A DNA stretch of 64,000 bases from Lingula anatina (GCF_001039355.2 NW_019775949.1:1-64000), one strand, 5' to 3'; counted from the first letter of the stretch, positions 1 through 12,126 are shown. The notes: generated by a model from the letters alone, not told the origin. A program made the numbers and translations.

Positions 1-37
1 TTATTTCATTGCCCAAACTTCATTTGTTTATTTGTAG

Positions 38-484
38 GTTACCCTAAACTTTGGTCCAGATTTTAAATACCCACCCAAGGATTTGGAGAACTTCCAACCA
101 GTATGTGTCAGGCTGTCAATTTTTACAGCCATTTTTAATTGACTTATAATGACATCCAAGATACTTGGTTAAGTTTGGACAATAGCTTAAATATGCATCA
201 ATCCTGAAAGATTTCCTATTCTGGAATTGCATCAAATTTAATCATCCTGAGGAAAAAAATTTAGATTGAACATTTTTGACTTTGGGGCATATTCAAACAC
301 ATTTAGTGTACCTTTAAACAAAGTGCTTGTTAACAGAGAATGGCTTTGTGAAAATTTAATTCTCATCTTATACATTCCATTATTGCAGATCTCAGCAGCA
401 GCAGAGGATGCAGTCATAGAAAATACACTCTCAGAAATTCTTTACCATGTAGAAAATGAAGGCAAGCACCCGGACTTTTTGTAG
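38..484 (+). CDS. ASH2L: ASH2L homologue, last two coding exons (5' part outside window)
   Basis: Two exons are visible: 38-100 (acceptor TTTGTAG before 38, donor GTATGT after 100) and 389-484 (acceptor TTGCAG, stop TAG at 482-484). Both join in phase 0. The first encodes the NFGPDFKYPPKDL stretch, which matches the end of the SPRY domain of ASH2L (human has NFGPCFKYPPKDL). The second encodes ENTLSEILYHVENE, matching the C-terminal helix of ASH2L (human HTLADVLYHVETE), known as the DPY-30 interaction motif. ASH2L is a core subunit of MLL/SET1 histone H3 lysine-4 methyltransferase complexes and acts in the nucleus. The linker between the two exons (ISAAAEDAVI) differs from vertebrates and the tail is shorter (GKHPDFL). 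Only about 52 residues are present, so the rest of the gene lies upstream of the window. It is convergent with GGPS1. Identification is secure at family level. Confidence 0.9.
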
Positions 485-1000
485 TAAAAGACATGAACAA
501 AACAAATGCAGCCATCAAGACTTTTTGTAGTCAGTTGAAAATGAAGATTACATATTCCTGTAGGCACTTTTGCACACATCATTGGTATTGGACATTTCAG
601 TGAATTCAGGGTTAAATTGTGACATTAGTTTAATCAAGCTGCAAATCTCCACTAAGTCATGTCAAGTTTGTATAATTTGAAAGAAAGTGGTGACAATCAA
701 AATCTGTTTATTGCAACAGATAACATATGATAAGGTATACTTGAATATTACATTAAAAATAATGCTGAATTGTAAACAATATCTTAAAACTTAAACATGA
801 AAACCATTTTAATAATATATTGCAAGTTTGGTATATTAGGATCAAAATTATCATTCCAAATATGTTACAAAATTTTAGTTCACATTTTGCTGTATTTTAG
901 AAAGACTAGACAAGAAGACCAAATTCTGAATTGGTGACATGATATATGTTCAGTCTCTATTTTAAGATAGTTCTGAATAACCACATTTTATTGTACTAGA

Positions 1001-1648
1001 CCTACCCAACTACCAGACTTGGCACCAAAGGGTCCAAAATTCACCATTAGATCGGATAATGCTATCCGTTTTCATGGTGTGTATCAGTATGCACTTCGAA
1101 GTATCAGACACGACACCATCTTGCCTGGTACACAATGTGATAGCAATGATTCTGAGTGGGATTGGAAAGTAGTGCGTCTCATCAAGATTCATGCACTTCT
1201 GCTATTTTTCCCTGTTTTATGTAATAAATCAAACAATACCGTGACTTTTTAACATTTAAGTTTAGGTTTGGACATAACCATCTATGTTATGCAGTTTTTC
1301 TTGTGAAAATACAAATAGATGTGTATATTCTCACTTAGCTAGAAATTCATCATAACAATTTTAACATATAATCATTTGCTTTAGCTAGAAATTCGTCATA
1401 ACAATTTTAACATATAATCATTTGCTTTACTGTTAAAAAAATAAATCAGACGTTACCTGCTAAAATGATTTGATTTTTTTCATCGGCTACACCTGTCATA
1501 TCGTTGTATTCTTACGACTCTTATTTGAGGAAAATGAGGGTATGATACTGTGAAATGCGTACTGATATGCACCTTGAAAACAGGTAGCGTGATCCGATCT
1601 ACCGGTGAATTCAGGATCATTCAGTGCTGAGTCTGGTATTTGGGTAGG
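1001..1648. mobile_element. DNA-transposon-like element with ~90-bp terminal inverted repeats
   Basis: The left end, about 1001-1093 (begins CCTACCCAACTACCAGAC), is an imperfect inverted copy of the right end, about 1557-1648 (ends GTCTGGTATTTGGGTAGG). Matching runs include AGATCGGATAATGCTATCC on the left against the reverse complement of GGTAGCGTGATCCGATCT on the right. The interior is AT-rich with no transposase, so this resembles a non-autonomous MITE-type element. A clear target-site duplication was not identified; GTAC occurs at 993-996 and 1654-1657. A short open frame inside (1019-1252) is just the terminal repeat and is not called as a gene. Confidence 0.7.
1335..1426. repeat. 46-bp tandem duplication
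   Basis: Two adjacent copies (1335-1380 and 1381-1426), each starting TTAGCTAGAAATTC, differ by one base (A/G). They lie inside the inverted-repeat element at 1001-1648 and look recent. Confidence 0.9.
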
Positions 1649-2120
1649 CCTGTGTACTTACCACCCATTTTTAGAGGATAACAAAGTGATAACAGGACTT
1701 CATTGTTGAAGTCAAGTGTTCACTGACTTTTTAACTTTAAAAAAATATGAAGTTGAAACTAAAATAGTTGAAGTTGGAAAACTTTTGTTTTTAACTTTAA
1801 AAAAACTGTAAATAGTAAATATGGAGTTAAAACTAAAATAGCTGAAGTTGAAAAATTTTTGAAGGCAATCTTGCTGTCTTACAAGAAAAAGATTTGAACC
1901 TAATAGTACCTGTGGAAGGTTGTATTGGCCTCAGTTTGCAAAATATTAGAAGGTTAATTCTATGTTCTGTAGACCTGCTTGGCTGTACAACAGGTAAAAA
2001 TGGCATATTTGGTCCTTAGTTAAACACTATGAGTACCTTTCATGAAGACATGTACCTCAATTGTATGGGATGCTCTCATCCTACATTGTAAAATAAATAT
2101 ATTACTTTTTTTTTCAGTTC

Positions 2121-2126
2121 TTTATT
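2121..2126 (-). promoter_or_regulatory. Poly(A) signal for GGPS1
   Basis: AATAAA on the minus strand (TTTATT on plus), 232 nt past the GGPS1 stop codon. It gives a short 3' UTR of about 250 nt. Confidence 0.6.
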
Positions 2127-2357
2127 ATAAAACCTGTTATATTCTGTCACAAAATTTTGTTTCTTTTATACCAATAAACAGTTGCTTTGGTGACTTTTGG
2201 TTCCATTTGTGCCAATAAGACATTTTAGTACTTATTTCTTGGCCTCTCCTTTTCAGACACAAAGAGGTAGTGAACTGAAGACTGACAGAGGGTATGTGAT
2301 GCAGATATTGCACTTGCTCCCTGCTGAAATAATTTAATAATAGTTTGATTTCCTTCA

Positions 2358-5300
2358 TCAACTCTGTTCATCTCCATTCCTGTACAGTTTGCTGAGTTCT
2401 GAGATCAAGCTCTCCAAGTAAGGGTTTCCACCATAACTTTTGATTTGCTCCAATAAACTAGGAAAAAAAGAAAAAAAACGTATAAGTGGAGAGTTGGAAA
2501 TTAATCTATAATATTAAATGTGTTAAAATATTTTAATAGAAATTAAACACAAATTAAACACATGAATATATACTTGCAAACTGATTCATTTCAGAGTGCA
2601 AATACATTCTAAAGTATCAAGCAAAACTGTTCATTAGCTTGCATTTGGTAGTTGGATCATATGTGATAATCACCAAACAACAGTAATGGTAAGCTAACGG
2701 TATGAAAGCATTTTGGCTTGTGTTTGATAATTATACATAAAGTATCAAGGTTCAAAATTTATAGCTTAAAAAATAAAATTAATGAAATCAGTAAAGCTGG
2801 ATATTTTACTATTGAAAAGTCAAATGGAGTTGATGGAATTGTTTGACATTCTTGCAAACTTACAGTTGTTCCAAGTCTAGAATAACTTTCCTCGTGTAGT
2901 CAAAAGAACCCACTCTGTGCAAATATTCCACGCAATACTTCTTCACATCATTGTCAGTGGTACGCTGCCGTAATATACCCACACATGGTTAAGGGTCATT
3001 CACACATAAACATACATGTAAACCTGGATTTAACAGGCATGGTGGATTTTAAGGTGTACAACACTGTGTCCAGCATCTCTTCTCCCAGATACAAAATAAT
3101 TCATTTAGAAAGTTACTGATTTTCCACTAAATTAAATGGATGAATAATAAATCAGACGTTCTGTATAGAGAGTAAATTATTTAACAGATATAAATATTCT
3201 AGGGAGAGCTAGTCTAGATATGGTGGAATAATGATTGACACTAAAAAAGACACAATGCCTAATTTTAGCAATTTTAGTGTTAATGACTCTGATACATTTC
3301 TGCTGCCTACATATCAAGCATGGACATTCATATCCATCTACATATCCAGGCAAGGATACTCATGATCTGATTGTCTCTTGGGTTGATACGTATACCGTGG
3401 ATCAGGGGGAAGGAAAACTTTCCCTCAGTCAGATCTTCACAATAGCTCTTATTGGCTTCATACTGAAATTATAATAATGACTTAACCATTGCAATACTTT
3501 ACTTCAGTATTTGACTTATTAGTAACTTTAACTATAGAGATAAAACAGACAGCTTGAATTGTACTAAAACATTGAAATGGTCTTAATTGATATATGAACT
3601 GCATATAATTACACCATCCTTCAAATTGGCAGTGCTGTGGTGAAATGCAAGTTTGGGGGGGTCATGTTTCAAAAATGTCAGGGGTGGTAGATATAGTAAG
3701 AAATGAACAATACCTCTTTAGAATAAAGGTTGGCAAAGTCATCCCTGATCTGGAAATAGAGACCCAGATTGTCCAGCAGAGGCTTAAAGTTACTGAAATT
3801 TAAAATGTAAAACCCAAAATAAATAGAAGTCCAGGATTGTTATATAGATCAGTGTGGCCAAGGTACTCAGATAACGGACACATATCATTTTGGAGGACTG
3901 TTCAAGGTCCATTGTTTTAAATTCCTTAAAGTAAAATTACTCAAGTGCTAACCAACTTGTAGAAAGTTTAAAACTGACTCTTGATTGATTTATTAAAACT
4001 TTAACAAAGACCTAAAAAAGGCAAAACTGTCAATTATAGAGGTTTAAAGCACAATTTTATAAAACAACTTTTTTCAGCCCAGCCTCTCACCCCTTGTACA
4101 TACCTTTTATTTTCACTAAACAGTTGCATCAGTCTAACAGCAAGACCAAAAAGGCCTCCAGTCTCTTAATTGGAAAAATGCAGTTGACATGTTATTTTTA
4201 CATTGCAATCATCATAGAAAAATGGTTCATACAGAAAAAAAAATTACAGAAAGAACAATACCATGTCTTAAATGAAATATAATAAAGATTTGTCACATAT
4301 GAAATGAAAACTTCCAATGCTTCATTAAAGTGTCAGCAATACAAAGCTTAATTGCATAAAATCTCTAAAAGCATCATCTTCCCAGTTAACAAACTTCTGT
4401 AAATATACAAAATACATCACTACTGACAGGCCAGGGGGGGGGGGGGGTTGAAAGAACCACCCCTTTTGCTGGGAAAAGGTCCACTCTGGGTAAAATTTGA
4501 TCTGGGTACATGTAGTTTTTATGGGAAATGGTCCACTTTTTCAAAAAAAGAACCCCCCCTTTAAAATTGCTGGCTACGGGCCTGACTGATCTGAAGTTTA
4601 AGTCAATCAAATTTGCCACTCTGTGGCATTCTGTTTTTAAAACAGTGTGGTTCATTCAACAGGACTGTACTTACTTTTAATGACCATAGATTTATATTCT
4701 TCTTCAGAAGGACAAACATATGCATCTCTCCAGTATATATCAAGTCCCTGACCCTGGTGGAGTTCTAATAACTGCTCTAAAAGTGTCAAATTATAAGGCA
4801 GTTGTTAAAATAAATATCATCTATTCAGAGTGCAGACTTTCACTGATAGATTATCAAAATGCTTTCTCATATAAACAGAGAGAAGAGGCAAGTATATGGT
4901 TTGTGAGGTAAAAACAATTGTCAGTAAAAATCCACCTGATTATGTTTAGGTCCTACACAAAATAAATAAAGCACCAACTTCATTTTAACTTTATATCATG
5001 TATTTCAATATTTTTAATGAACTGGGCTAAAGTAACATTTACCTAATAACCCATAATTATCTTTGTAATATCAAAATTAAAATATGCACTTCTTCATTCC
5101 TTTTATCTTTTTCATTAGCAACCCTTTCAAAACTTTTTAAAGTCATTTACTCTGTAAAGTCAACTTAACTTTTAAGACACAATACCAATCAGTCCTATCA
5201 CCTACCAGTGAAGACGGCCATTGCCTCTGGTTTGTTGAGTGTCAGCACTTTCTCCAAGCCCAAGAAATACACATAGTTAGCTGAATTGATCGTGTGGGCT

Positions 5301-6815
5301 ACTCCATATATATTATGAGCAACTGAATTTTAAAATGAGCAAAGATTAACAAAAAACAATTAAAGAATTTGAAATTAGCATGGGCCTTTCACTTATCTTT
5401 TCCGATGAAATTGATGCATAAAAAACAATACACAACCTTAAATTAAAATGACAATGAAATTTAAAAACTTGAAATTCTACTTAAAACTTTAAACCTGATA
5501 CTGTTTGAACAGAGTTTTTGACTGCTTCAGGCTTTATGTTTCATGATATTAATAGATAAACCATTTACTACAAAAGTCTTGTGTTAACATACCTGGAATG
5601 CCTCTTCTAAGTTTGGAATTATCTTCTATATCATCAATTCTGTAATATATCAATTGGTAGTGAAATATTAACCATGACTATAGCCTCCCAAAAATTAGGT
5701 TTATAGTGATAAAAACTTTAGAAATCTAACTGCAATAAGATCTAGCCATTATGATGACCAGTGAAAATATAATTTCACTTTATTTAGTATCCAGAAGTTT
5801 CAAACAAACTTGTGCAGCTTGTGCAGCTTTAAATTTTATAAAATAAAGAATATTATCAAGCATACATACATACTGAATGTAAGTTGATTGCAGTTAAAGA
5901 GTTACTTTTGAAGCATATTTGTTGAGCATACATCTACTTGTTTCTATGCCTGTAAATTCACTTACAGCAGACTTCACTTACAATAAACTAGCATTGTGTA
6001 GCATCTGTGTAACTTCACTAATTATTTCAAGTTTTTCCTTTGGTACATGCAGCCAGTGATTGAATGCCTAAAAATAGAATGGTGCATCATGAAAGGCAAT
6101 TAAATCATTAAAAAGAACTCATGCAGAAGAAAACAATGAATGAAATATACCAATGAAGAGTCCATTAAGGTGACAAATTTACAAAAAAAAAGTGACTGAT
6201 TATTGATAGGCATTAACTGGGCTCATTGTCATACTTTCAAACTACAGTTAAGTTCAACAACAGTATTTAACAGTGCAACTACAGTACAACAACAGGTCCA
6301 TGCCTGCTGTGTTTAACTGAATGATGAGATAACAGACAAGATGAAGTCCACAGAGAGCCAAGTGATGGCAGTATGTTTCTTTCTCATTTTGTTTCAGAGG
6401 TATATGAATAGGTAAAGCTTTTTACATCAGTTAAAATTAAAACTGTTTTCTTTGATATGGCTTAAACAGTTTGCAGTACAACAGGATTATGTAAGCAAGT
6501 AATATTTAAATCTAATCCCTTTTATACATTTCTGCCATCACTAAGCATGTTCCTGGAGAGAAATAATATAGAGTTATACTTACAGTTGCCAATTTTGTTC
6601 TAACATTTTTTCCTGGAATCTGTAAAATATATTCATATGGTTCCAGGAGGATCTGAAAAACAAGTAATTACAGCATGACATTCTTTCAGAAAATTTATCT
6701 AAAAAGCTATTAGTACTTAGAAAGACTTGAAAAGTAAGGAAAGTTTTTTTTTTATATTTTTTACCTGCTCCTGATCTGGAATAACTGTTTTTGATGGGTC
6801 AGTTGCATATGCCAT
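2358..6815 (-). CDS. GGPS1: Geranylgeranyl diphosphate synthase, 11 coding exons
   Basis: Trans-type isoprenyl diphosphate synthase that makes C20 GGPP from FPP and IPP, used for protein prenylation in the cytosol. Coding exons in transcript order: 6765-6815, 6584-6652, 5982-6067, 5593-5639, 5206-5322, 4675-4776, 4104-4164, 3714-3792, 3360-3462, 2864-2978, 2358-2457. They sum to 930 nt, so 309 residues (human 300). Phases agree across all junctions. The protein starts [11 protein letters not shown], then [10 protein letters not shown]. The first aspartate-rich motif DDIED is at residues 71-75 and the second, DDFAN, at 195-199. [20 protein letters not shown] and [11 protein letters not shown] are typical of animal GGPS1. 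The ATG at 6813-6815 follows a UTR acceptor at 6851/6852. The intron between exons 9 and 10 (2979-3359) has U12-type signals and apparent GT-GG ends. Exon 10 was started at 2978 because this restores the conserved ILRQRT. Confidence 0.94.
2979..3359 (-). other. Probable U12-type (minor spliceosome) intron of GGPS1
   Basis: On the minus strand the intron begins GTATCCTT directly after NQIM|A, the U12 5' splice-site consensus. It contains CCCTTAAC (plus-strand 2988-2995), close to the U12 branch-site consensus TTCCTTAAC. The putative branch A is 10 nt from the exon, the usual U12 spacing. Joining at 2978 completes AGT and reads SILRQRT, collinear with human NILRQRT. The last two intron bases are then GG, not AG or AC. 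No in-frame AG or AC acceptor lies nearby; the AG five codons into the exon breaks the frame. A base error or variant (A to G) at the acceptor is the main alternative. Confidence 0.7.
4410..4588. repeat. Dispersed G/C-tract repeat in GGPS1 intron 6
   Basis: A short block starting near TGACAGGCC and ending GGGCCTGACT, with a 13-G tract near the left end and a C-rich tract near the right end. The right part, read on the minus strand (CAGGCCCGTAGCCAGCA), resembles the end of a repeat common in several invertebrate genomes; that resemblance is from memory. The composition is unlike the surrounding AT-rich intron. Confidence 0.4.
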
Positions 6816-8680
6816 ATTTCATCTAGACCTTCCTTGCCCTTCTAGATAACACTGCAAGACATGAATGTGAAAGAGTAAAAATGAATCATCTTATTAGTTA
6901 CAGGTACTGTGGATTAGGAAACTGTTTACTTTTTGTTCACTTTATCAAACGTACATTGCATCATGTGTTTTAACATATATTTTTGATTAAATCATGAACA
7001 TAATATATTTAACAGGACAGGAGGGAAGATCTTGTTTAAGTGAGATTGGTTTGGAGTGAAAAAGTCATAAATCTTTTATGTGAAAATAACAACCATGACT
7101 AACACTACAGAGCCTTAAGTGCCATTAATTTCTGAATCACCCATATAGATGAAGCTGACATGATATGCAAAATTTAACAGTTTACAAAGAAATATTATGA
7201 GAGATACCAGTGAATCTTATTCTTAGTCTATGCATTAATTCATCTTCAAGATTAAAAAATAAGCCTACTTAGTATAACTTCAGGTTACATTTGAACCAAG
7301 CACAGATTGTAAGGCATATCAACCAATTCTACTAGTTTCGATATAGGACTCAAATAATGTCAACATGCCAAGGTATAAACAAAATTATTCACTTGACTAG
7401 CAATAAAAGCGCATTAAAAAACTGCACCTTTTTAAAATTCCTGGTGGTAAATTTAGCACAGAAAGAAAGCAGAAAATGCCTGTCGGTGTCCAAATATCAT
7501 TCTTCAGGAAATTTGAAAAAATTCCTTTACGGAGGCATTTGGTCAGGTTTCATGGCCAAGAAATTACTTCAAATGCATCTTTACAGTAACATGAATGAAA
7601 TTGCAATGATATGTAAAATTAAAATATATATATATACATATAAGAGGGGTACAGTGCCCTGTTGGGTAAGAGTTTAGCCCTACTAGTAAAAAGTTTCTAA
7701 ATCAAGTGGATATGTAGCAAAAATTATTTTCATTCTGACTAACACTGTAACAGTGACAGAAAGCTAGTAAATGTACTAGTGTGTGATATTACAATAACAT
7801 CGATTGTGTATGAGTCATAACTAACGTTGATCACAAAATATATCAGTCAGTTATAATGGTTAGCAAAATACCATGTCAAATAAAACGATGGTTTAAGTGA
7901 GCAATATCAGTGATAAACTTGAAGTTCATTCTTAACATTATATGTGAAACACAATATTAACCCTAGCACTTCCTCTGACCTGCACCTCTTTTCCCGGCCT
8001 GTAGAATGCGGAGTTGCAAGTTTATTCCCAATTTATTCGTATGTTAAGTCTGTCACCTGCACCAAAGTAAGATGATCAAAATACATTTAACTTGTGTAAA
8101 TATTATTCTGACAAAACAAATTCATACACGGTCTGTTTTTTGATTGGCAACCATAGCTTTTCCACTTGAATTTAATAGAAAAGTCAAAATGGGACAAATT
8201 TTTATCATTTCCAAAACAGCTCCATTTCGTTAAATCAGGTCAAGGATGAAAATGGAACAACATGAAACAGAAGAACATTGGTAAGATATATAATGAAAGA
8301 TAGTTGGTCGTTGCAGGTCGCATTTTTAATTAATTTCGGTTCTTGTGTTCTTTGAAAAAACTTCAAGCCTGCCACAGTCGGTTCATTAACTTTGTTTCCT
8401 TTGTCAGACTACATGTATAATTGTTATCAAAATATAATTATAAGCTCTTGACAAGTGACATTGGTAGGTATATCAGAAAAATTTTCAAACTGATCAGAAA
8501 ATTATAAAACTTATATCTTCTGAAAAGTAATGCAAAAAACAGATGAATTCTTTTGGAATTTTTAAAATATTCCTACAAGCAACAAAGATATTGAAGTTTT
8601 TTAACTGCAAAATTTCACCAAAAGTGTCCACGCTCTTCAGCTAAATACCTGTGACCACTGACCAGCGGTGATCACTCACC
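6816..8680 (-). other. GGPS1 5' UTR and first (UTR) intron
   Basis: The start exon extends 5' to 6851, where TCTTGCAG on the minus strand is a good acceptor. Upstream, CTACAG|GTGAGT on the minus strand (intron begins at 8679, exon ends at 8680) is an excellent donor, so a non-coding first exon probably ends at 8680. The intron of about 1.8 kb shows no conserved coding frame. A 106-codon frame at 7357-7677 on plus has no splice context or recognisable domain and is not called. Confidence 0.55.
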
Positions 8681-8699
8681 TGTAGCTGCGGCTCAAATT

Positions 8700-9140
8700 G
8701 CTTGTGACCAATTAGGGCAATTAGGGCTGTATGTTAATCTAATGACCCGGAAACAAACCCAAATTGGCGACCGCACGAGCACATGGCTGGGATGGCTTCC
8801 ATGCAGATCATGTACTATAAATATTGCGCATCAAATAAGTTAACTATACTTCGCATGGTTAAATTTTCACGATTTTTCGACATAATATTGCAAATATCCT
8901 TAAATTTACTTGGCATGAATTACAAAAATTTCCATGCAGTACTTATCTGAAATTTTAAACATTTTGTCGAGGCAAAACTTTAAAACGTCCTAAAATCAAA
9001 TTTCTCTAAGACTGCAACACGGGAAAATCACGTGACCGGAATTTACTCTTTGATTTACAGCTTATTTAGTAATTGGTTTGTATTAGTTTATTTACATGTC
9101 GGTAAAAGAGAGATTTAAGAAAAGGGATGTCATAGGTGAG
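8700..9140. promoter_or_regulatory. Probable bidirectional promoter region of GGPS1 and FBXL15
   Basis: Lies between the inferred GGPS1 first-exon donor (8680, minus) and a good plus-strand donor (ATAG|GTGAGC, intron from 9138) that could end an FBXL15 5' UTR exon. It contains an E-box-like TCACGTGAC near 9030-9038 and ATTGG/CCAAT-type boxes nearby, for example 9072-9076. No convincing TATA box is seen on either strand. The start sites are inferred, not seen. Confidence 0.4.
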
Positions 9141-9298
9141 CTGTTAGCAGGTCGGTCTCGGTTTTGCACTTCACTGCCCCTGGATAGTTACTACTGTAGC
9201 GCCCCTAGCAGATTGTAATATACCTAACATTGGCAAGTGACATATCCAGGGTTTATATTGTGTTATTAACCCTAGGACGATAAATTGTGTGTTAATGC

Positions 9299-9300
9299 TT

Positions 9301-9331
<31 letters not shown>

Positions 9332-9336
9332 TTTTT
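9299..9336. repeat. (TTTA)n microsatellite
   Basis: About nine tandem TTTA units, directly visible. Confidence 0.95.
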
Positions 9337-9726
9337 TACCTGTACTGTATGTGTTACAAGACATAAAAGAGTGAAGAAAAGTATGGTTTTCTGGTCATAC
9401 TAGCTAAAATGCGCAATACAGCACAACACCAATTTCATTGCCAAGGGTGAGCTCAGTCCGAAATTATATGTAAAAGATGCATTTACAACCCACAATTATG
9501 ACCTACTTTCCGTTGGTGAAAACCAAGTAAGTAGGCATACCATGTGACTGTATCCCATGGTACTTGGCCAAATTTAACAAATTAATGTGGTGGTGGCTGC
9601 GAAGAAAAAAACTTAAGCACATAAGAGGGATAAAAAGTAGAGGGGAGCACTACACAAACCTTGGAAGAATAAAAGTAGGATTATACTGGAGAGGACACTG
9701 GCATGTCAACGGTTACATGCCTATTC

Positions 9727-9989
9727 GTCCCCGCACCGATACTCCCCCGCACCGCTACATCCCCACACCAATACTTCCCCGGACCGATACTCCCACACAC
9801 CATTGCTTCGATACTGAGGGGGAGTATCGGTGCGGGGGAGTATCGGTGCGGGGAAGTGTTGGTGGGGGGGGAGTACCGGTGCGGGGATCTATCGGTGTGG
9901 GGTTGTATCGATGCTCATAAAACAAAAAATTACTTAGGGGGAGTATCGGTGCGGGGGAGTATCAGTGTGGGGGAGTATCGACATGACCC
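9727..9989. repeat. GC-rich minisatellite with inverted arms
   Basis: A left arm of C-rich units (CACCGATACTCCCCCG type, 9727-9812) is followed by a right arm of the same unit inverted (GGGGGAGTATCGGTGCGG, about 9818-9912). After a short AT-rich break come further units (9939-9989). The unit is about 16-18 bp. The arms could pair in a long hairpin. The two flanks share ATGTCAACGGTTA (9702) and ATGTCAACAGTGTTA (9990). Open frames here only translate the repeat. Confidence 0.85.
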
Positions 9990-10909
9990 CATGTCAACAG
10001 TGTTAAATATGATGTTAAACATTGTGAGACCTTGCACTGAGCTTAGATGAATAACTGACCTAATGTGAAATGATGCAATTCTTACAGTCAGGCTGATGTC
10101 ACATACCTTACCACTGGCAAGTTGAGGTAACACGGATTGCATTAACTTCTATTTTAAACTTGTCAGACTTCATGAGATTATATCAAACTTCATATTAATC
10201 ACTTCTGTTGGGGGGGGGGGAGCATTTCAGTAGAGTCACCCCATCTCCCCATTTCTAAGGCAAAGTGCATGGATGACCAACTGTAAGAATGGCCAAACTG
10301 GTTTGATCTGGTGTGGTAGCCCCAGTAGTAGAAGTAGTACATGTAGTTGTAGTAGTAGAAATAGTAGCAGTGAAAAGTGTACACACTTTGAATGAATTGT
10401 GCATATGCAGGCCATTTCTGAAGAGGGCCAAGAATAAAAGTGAACATATAAAATGGACAAAAACAATGCTGGAGTCACATTTTTAACAAATAATATTCAC
10501 ATCTATTGGTGATGGTTATTTAAGGTAAACTATTTTAGACACAATTCTGTTATCATCTCAACAACAATATGGCATTTCCCTTGGATTGTCCTTTTGTTCC
10601 TTTGAAAAAAATTAATTGTTTAAATGAATTAAAATAATATTTGGTACATTGAAATATTTAATTTGGACAAGGAAATATTATGCAAGAATTTTCTAAACCC
10701 TTTACCAGTGGAGGTACATAAAAAGTTGGATCAAAAATTTGAAAAAAAAAGCTAAGGATTATTCAGAGGCAACAATGATTCAGCATTTGTTAAAAAAAAC
10801 TTATGAAGATTTCTTTTATCCCCCATTGCCTCATGGAATACCTGGAGAATTTATATTTAAATTTTTACTCCTATGTGATTTTCATATATTAACTCACTAT
10901 TTTCTGTAG

Positions 10910-12126
10910 GGTTATATGTTATTTCCGGACACATGGGCTCTTTTTACTGATACCTATATCTCAGAAACTTCATTTCTTTTCAGGCCTCCATCCCATTCCA
11001 TACTGGATTGCCTTCCGTGGGAAGATGTTCTGTTCAAGAAGGTGTTTCCCAACCTGGCAGTACAGACACTCTTCAGCCTTAGGAGAGTAAGCAAGCAGTT
11101 TCATGAGTGTATCACATACTATTTCCAAACCAGTAAATGTCTCAACCTTAGCAGGATAGCAGCCAGATGTAATGGTGTTGCTTTTCAAATCATGACCAAT
11201 GACAATAGCAACTTACAAGAATTAAACTTGAGAAACTCTAAAGACTGGCTGACTGATGAACTCCTTGTGCCAGTGCTGCAAAGAAACGGCCGACTTTTAC
11301 TTATAGATATAAGTAACTGTACTCGCCTGACTAATGAGAGTATCCGTATCTTGGCTTTACATTGCCCTAACTTGTGTCGTATCACACTGAGGGAGTGTAT
11401 ATGGTTGAGTGTAGTGGCTGTCACCAACCTGGTTCTACACTGCAGAGGACTAACCCATGTAGATTTGTCTGGATGCTGGAACCTAAATGATGAGGCTGTA
11501 GTGACAATGGCAATGTGTTGTCAGCAGTAAGTCATGCTCATTGATTTATTGTTTGTTTGCATGTTCTATTTGTTAATGACTTCATACTTGATACAGCTGC
11601 TTTGTTTCAAAGAAAATATTTAAATCATACATTCATTCAAATTTATGAAATGTGACATTGCAGTTTGAAGTCTCTTTTAATGAACCTTCTTGCCCTTTGC
11701 ATTTTAGACTGGAATTCCTGTCCATAGCAAAGATCTATGGGGTGACGGATCATGCAATAGCAAATGTAGCTAGCTACTGTAGACGACTGAAGCATTTAAA
11801 CATGACTGGCTGTTGGAGGGTGACCAATGAGTCTGTCATGTAAGTTTTTGTTAGGTTTTTAACATTTTTTAGATGCATGTGTTAAGTAAACAAAACACAA
11901 GTTTCAATGAGTATAACACTCTGTATTAGAAATAATATATATTTTTGATTGTGCAGACACAATTGTACATTAAGCCATCATCAGAGTTTTTTAATGTTGC
12001 TGAATATTTTTCTTTTTAGTTAGCTTATTTTTTAGAAGAGACACATTATGCCTAAATAAACTATATAGCACTCTTTAATTGCTCCACTTACTCACTTACT
12101 CACTCACTCACATGCACGCACGCATG

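Larger units (their letters stand above)
485..2120. other. Intergenic DNA between convergent ASH2L and GGPS1 ends
   Basis: No conserved coding exon seen. The stretch should hold the ASH2L 3' UTR (an ATTAAA at 752-757 is a possible poly(A) signal), a ~650-bp inverted-repeat element, a 46-bp tandem duplication, and at about 1725-1860 an imperfect duplication of a sequence containing AACTAAAATAG. Confidence 0.5.

Noticed and set aside
7357-7677. 106-codon open frame on plus within the GGPS1 5' intron
   Set aside because: No domain, no splice context, low-complexity IYIYTYKRG end. Expected by chance in AT-rich intron.
9098-9137. ATG TCG GTA... as an N-terminal coding exon of FBXL15
   Set aside because: It ends in phase 1, while the acceptor at 10984 needs phase 2 and the one at 10910 leads straight to its own ATG. 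Kept only as a possible UTR exon.
9564-10050. Two overlapping 115-118-codon open frames with RPRTDTP / RGSIGVG repeats
   Set aside because: They translate the GC-rich minisatellite; both frames and strands are open because the unit lacks stops.
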